64,000 nucleotides of DNA from Orychophragmus violaceus (lineage: Eukaryota > Streptophyta > Magnoliopsida > Brassicales > Brassicaceae), in the NCBI GenBank assembly GCA_030180135.1, contig CM058229.1, forward strand, positions 43,179,522 to 43,243,521, read 5' to 3'. Under the pieces are notes generated by a model that was given only the letters and a program-made list of their open reading frames with translations, was not told where the DNA came from and made no database searches. The translations under genes were made by a program, and so were the position numbers. Shown piece by piece: positions 57,259 to 64,000 of this stretch (positions within the stretch are counted from its first letter, which is position 1; the number at the start of each line of letters is the position of its first letter).

Positions 57259-57933
57259 TGTTGGATTGTTTAGATGAATCCTGATTCAATTCTCTGATTC
57301 AGATTATCCTAAACATGCGGATCTAGGTTCTCTTGATTAGAAACAATTGTTGATCTCACCTTATACCTGTTTGTGCAGCGGAAAGGGATGGTATAGTCAG
57401 AGATCAGAGAGCCACCAAGGGATGGATCCTCCAAAGGTTCACACACGCACGCAAAGGAAGAGAGGCTGCTAGACCACACGGGAAATCGGCACAGAGAGAG
57501 AGGAGGCTCGCGGCTGGGGCTAGGGTTAATTGCCTGAACTCGTCTCAAGTTTTATTTATAAAACTTGTCCAGTTCCGTTTGGGCCTTTGGCCCAAAACCA
57601 ATTAACTCGACGGCGTTCTCGCACTGTGTCGATCGACACACCTTGTGCATCGATCGACACACAGTGACTAAACCCATTTATTCTCTCTAAGTACAGTAAA
57701 TGCCTAGCACTTTTACCGTACTTCTGCTAAACCGTTCCTACACATTTTCCTGTTAGCTTAGGCGTGTGACCCATATGGGATCATATAATAAAGGCAATAA
57801 GTCCAAGACTTATAGATCATGAGCGGACTCTAGCAAGCCATCATGACCCCCAGTATTATATGACTTATGTCTGATCATTGACATACTCTCACTTTCTAGA
57901 GACAGTACTGAGATTACTGGACACAATCCAACA
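57259..57933 (-). repeat. C4 5' LTR
   Basis: 675 bp, complete TGTTGGATTG to ATCCAACA. Contains the same two palindromes as the 3' LTR. Confidence 0.92.
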
Positions 57934-58270
57934 GTTGTGGATACCAAGCTCTTGGCAAGACTATTACAACAACGAAATGAGTCTTGACAGTTGACCATAT
58001 TGAAAACTAAACTTTGATCTAATACACATCCAATGTGTATTCGATAGGTTTAGAACACGTTTACTTCTAATTTTAATCAAGTTTTAATTGTTCTTATTTA
58101 AGTGGGTTAGGTCATATGGTTCGTTTTTTTTCAATCCTCTGGTTCAAAACCAAACGATTACGGTTCGCATCGTCACCATATGCATCGACTGCCACACTTG
58201 GTCGACACTTGATATGCAACCTTAACCAACCCAATATCCGGTCAATCCAATTGAACCGATTCTACCAGTT
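57934..58270. repeat. 337-bp direct duplication flanking C4, right copy
   Basis: Same length and, by eye, all but one base the same as 52225-52561. After it the C3 leader continues with TTAACCAATCACG. Confidence 0.92.
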
Positions 58271-58948
58271 TTAACCAATCACGATAACCGGTTCAATCTA
58301 ATTGAACCGACTTATCCGATCATACTGATCTTAACCAATCAAATCGGTTTATACCAATTGAGATAACCAATTCAATTCAATTGAATCAATTCATCCAATT
58401 TAAACCGATCTGATCTGCTTTTAACCAAGCATGATAACCAGTTCAATCCAATTGAACCGATTAACCAATTGCAAGGCCTGTGTCGACCGACACTAAACCT
58501 GTGTCGATCGATACACTATGGTATTAGGGAATTTTAATCGAATTAAACCGACATAACCATGCGAGATAACCGGTTCAATCCAATTGAACCGATTAACCAT
58601 TCGCACAGCCTGTGTCGATCGATGCACCAAGTGTGTCGATCGACACAATGCGATTTCTAAATCGAAACTCAAATGTTCAATAGGCGTTTTCGCGGTGTGT
58701 CGACCGACACAAACTTGTGTCGATCGACACTGTGCGAAAACCCTAAAACTTTATTATCGTTTTCGCGGTGTGTCGACCGACACAAACTTGTGTCGATCGA
58801 CACTGTGCGAAAACACAGTTTCTTCGTTTTCGATACAAAATCTAATCCGAGATTAATTTCAACGAAACGAAAACTATCATGCCAAAACCTATCCAAATTC
58901 ATCATTATTTGAATTACATGCTTCAGATTCAATGGATTAAACCCCTAT
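58271..58948 (-). other. C3 leader, PBS-proximal part, rich in inverted repeats
   Basis: Degenerate AACCGGTTCAATCCAATTG-type repeats (58271-58600), then a cluster of GTGTCGATCGACAC palindromes. A unit of about 57 bp is directly repeated at 58685-58741 and 58757-58813. Each copy is itself a near-perfect inverted repeat with arms of about 26 nt (TTTTCGC...GCGAAAA outside). Confidence 0.82.
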
Positions 58949-58961
58949 GGCTCTGATACCA
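58949..58961 (-). other. C3 primer-binding site
   Basis: Reverse complement TGGTATCAGAGCC, initiator tRNA-Met type, one base from the 5' LTR. Confidence 0.92.
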
Positions 58962-58962
58962 C

Positions 58963-59687
58963 TGTTGTTATCCCTACGATCAAGGGTCTAGGTGATTGAA
59001 TCTAAGAACTGACCTCGTGGTTACCTGGAGATTGGCAGCGAAACGAAGAACAAGTAATTGAGATCAAGAGCGCCTCAGATGCTGCGCCTCTACCGTAGTC
59101 CACACGCACACAAGCTGGAATCCGCCGGGTTGCTAGTACCGGTGATCGGATCTCCTGGGATGCTTTGAGTTTCTGTGTCTCTGCTTTCTCACTGAGAAGC
59201 AACAACGACGGCACGGGTCCAGGTCGATCCTATAAGACTTTATATATTGACCTGAGATGACGGAAAACGACCGTCGGATCAAACCCGACTCGTTTAAATC
59301 ATTAACTCGAAACGTCAGTCTCGAGGCCCAATGTGCATCGATCGACACACTTACCGTATCGATCGACACACCCTGCCGAAAACCTGCGTCGATCGACACA
59401 CTCATTGCATCGATCGACACCCTTCTTCAAAACTCAATTCAATGTGTATCCAATACGCATTGATCGGATCATCTGCCAATGATCAATCCCATACAAAGTG
59501 TATCCAGCTTGCTTAGGTGTGTGACCCTGTAGGTTCACACGATACTAGAAATGAGTTTCAACTCATTTGTCATAAGCGGTTTCTAGCAAAACATTAAGAC
59601 TACCCAGTATCACATGAATTGTCCGATCTCGACAGTACAACTATCTTTATAGTAAGTACAATGTGATTTCAGGACACAATCCCAACA
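58963..59687 (-). repeat. C3 5' LTR
   Basis: 725 bp, TGTTGTTATCCC to CCCAACA. The 8 extra bases relative to the 3' LTR lie near 59645. Same four palindromic motifs at about 59336-59420. Confidence 0.92.
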
Positions 59688-59814
59688 TGTTTGAGGGTGG
59701 TCAACTGGTGGTGCGGCGCTGGGAGAGCCAGATTGGTCGGGATTCATCTCGATCTATCGGATCTAAGTCTTAAGACAGGAAAAACTATAGATAGTCCCCA
59801 CAGTCGGCGCCAAA
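59688..59814 (-). other. G0 gag start, leader and primer-binding site
   Basis: Right-hand fragment of G0: target-site copy TGTTT (59688-59692), the first gag codons with the ATG at 59745-59747, a short leader, and the primer-binding site at 59795-59814, whose reverse complement begins TTTGGCGCCGACTG as in G1. Confidence 0.85.
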
Positions 59815-60350
59815 TGTGAGATCCGGGATTCACACTAAGAATTTGTATTCGTGGATTTGGACTTTAGGATATAGAAATGGTATAGTTTCCTATGAATCAA
59901 AGACTTTATTGAGATTGATCGTCGAGATTGAACAAACACAATCGAAAAGAGAGTACAAAGTATGATGCTCGAGCTATCTAGTCGAAGTGTTCTAAGTTAG
60001 GGTTGGAATATCTTGAATGAGTCGCCACTTCTTCTTTAAATAGTCTCTACTCTGATCTCTCTGTTCCGATATTTCGGCCTCTCTTTCGTAACGATCCCCG
60101 TGATCCTCGCGGATCAGTTGAACTGGAAAAGACCGAGTCGCTCTATCCCCACGTCGTCTCCTGCCGAGCTCGAGCTCGATCGCCTCTTACTTCGGCATCG
60201 CTTGGGCCTTGTCAAAGCGTCATTCGTTTGGGCCCAACGATCGAATCGGCTCGTCTCTTCGCTTTTGATCCTGGAACGGGCTCATAGATACGGGCATTTG
60301 TCTTGTTTGTTAATGAGCCGGATTTCCTAAAGGGAAATCCAGTACCAACA
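59815..60350 (-). repeat. G0 5' LTR
   Basis: 536 bp, about 15 substitutions from its partner at 9206 and no indel. It is followed by GTCTA (60351-60355). Its U3 end faces the NAC gene, and its own transcription would run away from it. Confidence 0.93.
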
Positions 60351-60355
60351 GTCTA

Positions 60356-60929
60356 TTGTTACTGGGTTTGAGAGTGCTTAATTGTGTTTCTTATGTTCAG
60401 AAAACCAAATTAATGAAAAGTATAACCAAATTAATTAACGCCGATTTTCCCCCAATAACCGAATACTTTTGTCTGTAAATACTGCATATTTGATTCGACC
60501 GTAATAATAGTTGACCAAAAGTATAATCAAATTGGCTCAAAGTTTATGATTTATTTTAATTAATGAAAAGTGTGTATTTTTTTAATGGGTAGCAGTCGTA
60601 TTGGAAGCCCAGCAGCAAGTTCGTGGAAACTTCGTGGTCGAAAAGCCGAGTCAGATGATCAAAAACCAACCAACCACATAATCATTCGTCTCTGACCGAA
60701 CCAAACAAAATCTTTCTATCGCCGATCAAAAACCCTAGATTTTCTGTTCTCGCCTCTTGTTTCTTTAGATCGATTCGGGTTTATGTAGGTTTGATACGCT
60801 CTCTCCACTTGATCGTGAGAGGAGAAGAGAAGAAGAAGGGGATCACGTTTGTTCTGTTCTGTAAAAGGGTTTGCTTCTCGTTGACCCGATCGATTATTTC
60901 TCGTCTTAAAGACAGATTCTGTATCGGAG
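60356..60929 (+). promoter_or_regulatory. NAC gene promoter and 5' UTR
   Basis: Only 579 bp separate the G0 LTR from the NAC start codon. 60360-60600 is AT-rich with no clear TATA box. A telobox-like AAAACCCTAG at 60729-60738 and pyrimidine stretches suggest the transcript starts around 60650-60720. Upstream ATGs are at 60655 (eight sense codons and a stop, only if transcribed) and 60783, where ATG is followed at once by TAG. Confidence 0.55.
60783..60788 (+). promoter_or_regulatory. Minimal upstream ORF (ATG-TAG)
   Basis: A start codon followed directly by a stop, 147 bp before the NAC ATG, in the likely 5' UTR. AUG-stop elements are known to stall ribosomes in some plant mRNAs. Function here is inferred only. 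Confidence 0.45.
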
Positions 60930-63358
60930 ATGGCGAATTCTTCTCCTGATTCGTGTTTGAATGGCGGCAAATTCAGCGCACCAGGCTTTCGATTTCACCC
61001 TACCGATGAGGAGCTGGTGGTGTATTACCTGAAGAGGAAGATATGTGGAAGAAAGCTTAGAATAAATGCCATTGGTGTGGTTGATGTTTACAAAGTGGAT
61101 CCTACCGAATTGCCTGGTAATTTTCATCTCCTTCTCTTGCACGCTACGCTTTCGATTTCGTTCACAGATGTGTTTTGTGATCGTTACCGACTTTTTAGTT
61201 TTTATAGTTTCCTGATTATTCAGTTTTTGCTTGTTGATCATTCGTTGACTTGTGGAGAAAGTAAACGATTGTATCCCAATTCGTCACTTATTTTATGTAT
61301 ACCAATTCTATGTGCACATGAGTTTGAGAACTATATGGTACATGCTTTGATCTTATTTATGTTCAAAATGAATTCATTTTCTATGATTTCGTGGTTTCTA
61401 GCATATTTTTATGTTGTCTTTATTATTCACAAAGTTTAGGTTTGCGTTCTCTGACACAACTGAACAATCTGTCTGATGCAGGTCTGTCGGTGTTGAAGTC
61501 TGGAGATCGTCAGTGGTTCTTTTTCACTCTAAGGAGCAGGAAGTATCCAAACGCAGCTAGGTCAAGTAGAGGCACTGCAACTGGTTATTGGAAGGCGACA
61601 GGAAAGGATCGAGTCATTGTGTACAACTCGAGATCGGTAGGACTCAAAAAGACTCTTGTTTTCTATAGAGGTCGTGCTCCTAATGGTGAGCGAACTGATT
61701 GGGTGATGCACGAGTACACGATGGATGAAGAAGAGCTCGGGAGATGTAAGAACGCCAAGGTAATTCATATTCAATAGCTATACCTGATAATTATATGTTC
61801 GTTTATATGTAATTAACCATTTCGCCTTTGTTATGTTTGATTTCAGGAATATTATGCTCTTTACAAGCTGTACAAGAAAAGTGGGTCTGGTCCCAAAAAT
61901 GGTGAGGAGTATGGTGCTCCGTTCCAAGAAGAAGAATGGGTTGATGGTGATGATGATAGTGAAGACGTAGATAATGTTGCTGTACCGGATGATCAGGTGG
62001 TCTGTTATGAGAACAACCGTCGTGTGGATGATGATATATTTTGCAATCCTGTCAATCTTCAGTTAGATGATCTCGATAAGCTTCTCAATGAAATCCCAGA
62101 TGCACCAGGGGCTGCTCAGAGTCAAATGAATGATCTTTCTGGTGTTCTTCAGGTCAGTTTCCTCTCTCGTTTAATATGCTCATTTTGTTGTGCTTCCCTC
62201 ACTTAATAGATACTTGTACTTGCAGGGTAATAGCAAAGAAGAGATACAGAGCACATTGCTGAATAATTCATCTGGAGAGTTTCTTTCCCCCTGGGAAGTC
62301 GGAAAGCTCTTGCCAAATTGCCAGCCATACAATAGTCACTGGAGTTTTCAGTCAAATCTGAGGTCAGCAAACTCATTTGAGGCCAAGTCAGCTTTCAATA
62401 CCTCTGGTATGACACCTTTCGTGTTTGGGAAGGAGGATTACATTGAAATGGATGATCTTCTGATCTCTGAGCTCGAAGCTTCTTCAACTGAGAAACCCTC
62501 ACAGTTGTTGAACCATGGTGAATTTGGCAATGTTAATGAGTTTGACCAATTGTTCCATGACGTTTCCATGTCTTTGGATATAGAACCTGTTTTCCAGGGA
62601 ACTTCTATAGATATGTCTTCTCTGAGTGGTTTTGCTAACAACGGAAGTCAATTCCTTTATCAACAACAGTTTCAGGACCAAACGCTTGAGAACCAGGTGA
62701 ACAGCTTCATGGATCCTAACCCAAATGTCAATCAATTCACTGATAATATGTGGTTTAAAGATGCTCACGCTGATCTGTATAATCAACCACAATCTTCTTC
62801 TGTAGCATTTGCTTCACCTTCATCAGGTACTTAAAACTCGTGTTGTTCTCGTCAAGTTAAGCGCTAATGCTTTTTCTGCATTAGTATTTCACCTGAACCA
62901 AGACATGTATATATATATTATTCCTCGCCCTCTTGTATAAATCTTTTAGCGTGATAAGCAATTCCGCTGATACTTGGTGAATACCAATTTTCTTAGGTGT
63001 GATGCCTGAATCTACGAATCCTACTGTGAGTGTAAATTCCCAAAACCAACAAGGCCAAAATGGTGGTGGAACAAGGAGCCAGTTCTCATCAGCTCTGTGG
63101 GCATTGATGGACTCAATACCTTCAACACCAGCCTCTGCCTGTGAGGGTCCACTTAACAGGACATTTGTGCGTATGTCTAGTTTGAGCCGCATCAGGTTCA
63201 ACGGGACGTCAGTGACTACTAGCAAAGTCACCGTAGCTAAGAAGCGTATTGGAAACAGAGGTTTTCTTGTCTTGTCAATTGTGGGTGCTTTGTGTGCCAT
63301 CTTATGGGTGTTCATCGTAGCTACAGTTGGAGCCTTGGGAAGGCCTGTCTTATCGTGA
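60930..63358 (+). CDS. NAC016: NAC transcription factor with C-terminal membrane anchor (NAC016/NTL3-like)
   Basis: Five exons with GT-AG borders join in frame: 60930-61116, 61482-61759, 61847-62152, 62226-62826 and 62997-63358, giving 577 residues. The NAC DNA-binding domain fills about residues 17-167 ([40 protein letters not shown]). The middle is acidic and Gln/Asn/Ser-rich, as expected for an activation region. A hydrophobic segment near residues 546-569 ([17 protein letters not shown]) is a tail anchor, so the protein should sit on the ER and be released by proteolysis. From memory NAC016 acts in senescence and chlorophyll loss, and NAC017 in mitochondrial stress signalling. The tail ([19 protein letters not shown]) and length fit NAC016 better. 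Residue 79 is Leu where NAC proteins usually have Pro. The ATG context (GGAGATGGCG) is strong. Confidence 0.93.
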
Positions 63359-64000
63359 CCTAGACGCTTTGATTCAGGATAAGATAGAAGAAAGCATGAC
63401 CCACATTTGGTGAGCATGGAATTGATATATGAGTCTTTGATTCTGTATAGAGTTTGAAAGAGTTGCTAAAATATTTCTTAACTAAAGGTTTTTTTCGTCT
63501 CCATTCTCATTGGATATCTTCTCTTTATAATGGTTATCATAGGCATGATTGCAAAAATGTCTACGAAATTGAAGTCACTCTAAAACTATCCTCACTCTAC
63601 TTCTTCCTTTCTTCCGTTAATATCCTCTTAATAATTTGGGTATTCATGATAATGTCATCATCAGATTGATGTTTTTACCAAAAGACATTAATATTTCCCA
63701 TCTAATTTAATTATGAAACTGTCATTTTTTTCTATTCACCCAATCACCACTAACAACCAAATTTGAGCTCTTAATATTTCACACAACCAATTTCGAACTA
63801 TTCAAGCTTTATATTAGAGTTTATAACCTTGTATTCTCCTATTTCATCTCCAATTTCATCCAAAAAAACTCTCTAGTTCACGTTTATTTTTTTTATTTTT
63901 TTTAATCTCTTGCGATTTTAGTTATCCTTGCATCAAAATAGTTGGATTTGTTGGGTATTGATGTAATTAGAAGTTTTGGGCGCCTGATAAAAGTAAAAAC
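63359..64000 (+). other. NAC 3' UTR and AT-rich downstream DNA
   Basis: The 3' UTR probably ends within the first 150-250 bp, but no canonical AATAAA is present nearby. 63600-64000 is AT-rich with homopolymer T tracts and no ORF or repeat that I can support. Confidence 0.6.

Larger units (their letters stand above)
52561..57933 (-). mobile_element. C4: internally deleted copia element inside C3
   Basis: Minus-strand copia of the C2 type. LTRs are 52561-53223 (3', lacking about 10-12 terminal bases) and 57259-57933 (5', complete). They differ at two positions over the shared 662 bp. RT and RNase H are absent. It is flanked by a 337-bp duplication instead of a 5-bp one. Confidence 0.9.
46812..59687 (-). 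mobile_element. C3: minus-strand copia element, non-autonomous lineage
   Basis: LTRs 46812-47528 (717 bp) and 58963-59687 (725 bp) differ at about 14 positions plus an 8-bp indel. Without C4 and one copy of the duplication it is about 7.2 kb. Gag is largely legible, while pol is shortened and decayed with the same RT deletion as C1. It contains C4 in its leader. Confidence 0.92.
9206..60350 (-). mobile_element. G0: Tat-type Ty3/gypsy element split by nested insertions
   Basis: The outer element of the nest. Its pieces are 9206-10027, 28830-30542, 38345-46811 and 59688-60350, about 11.6 kb when counted without insertions. In minus orientation it reads 5' LTR (59815-60350), primer-binding site, gag-protease, UAG, pol, tandem-repeat region, antisense gene, polypurine tract, 3' LTR (9206-9741). 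TSD GTCTA flanks both ends. LTRs differ at about 15 of 536 positions by eye. A second RNase H after the first supports placement in the Tat lineage. Confidence 0.93.

Noticed and set aside
60930..61439. 169-residue frame reading through the first NAC intron
   Set aside because: The NAC homology stops at Pro-Gly before a GT donor at 61117 and resumes after an AG at 61481; the rest is AT-rich intron.
62881..63417. 178-residue minus-strand frame opposite the last NAC exon
   Set aside because: Antisense shadow of a conserved exon, without recognisable domains.
63454..63669. 71-residue ORF downstream of NAC
   Set aside because: AT-rich, no homology recognised and no promoter signals; chance ORF length.

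Overview
The window is plant nuclear DNA, almost certainly from the Brassicaceae. The only host gene is an intron-containing NAC transcription factor with a C-terminal membrane anchor (60930-63358). From memory its protein is closest to Arabidopsis NAC016/NTL3, with NAC017/NTL7 as the alternative. Nearly everything to its left is retrotransposon.

Left block (1-9205): a partial minus-strand copia LTR (1-358) sits in the pol gene of a plus-strand copia element (359-3689). That element lies in the gag gene of a minus-strand Ty3/gypsy element, of which only the 5' end is in view (3690-4853). Next comes a plant LINE (4854-5544 and 8469-8861), split by a small non-autonomous LTR element called R1 here (5545-8457). 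R1 has an ORF that runs into its own 3' LTR. 8862-9205 is unassigned.

Main nest (9206-60350): one minus-strand Ty3/gypsy element of the Tat type (G0; target-site duplication GTCTA) has been stretched from about 11.6 kb to 51 kb by three insertions. (a) A second Tat element, G1 (10028-28829, TSD CTAAC), itself holds the copia element C1 (10570-17904, TSD CAATA). (b) Copia element C2 (30543-38344, TSD GATCG). (c) Minus-strand copia element C3 (46812-59687, TSD CGTTT/TGTTT), which itself holds minus-strand copia element C4 (52561-57933). C4 has no short TSD; a 337-bp direct duplication flanks it. LTR differences counted by eye follow the nesting order: G0 about 15 in 536, C3 about 14 plus one 8-bp indel in 717, G1 4 in 539, C1 2 in 638, C4 2 in 662, C2 none seen in 637.

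The Tat elements encode, on the minus strand, gag-protease, then an in-frame UAG, then RT-RNase H-second RNase H-integrase. On the opposite strand, between pol and the 3' LTR, each carries a spliced antisense gene with a coiled-coil C-terminus. In both copies the UAG is followed by CAA UUA CAG, the tobamovirus-type readthrough context. The copia elements fall into two groups. C2 and C4 have near-complete coding regions with a few lesions. C1 and C3 keep a gag gene but share a deletion in reverse transcriptase, so they look like a non-autonomous lineage.

Right block (60351-64000): 579 bp of promoter and 5' UTR between the G0 LTR and the NAC start codon, the five-exon NAC gene, and AT-rich 3' flank. 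No tRNA or rRNA gene, CRISPR array or bacterial-type feature was seen.
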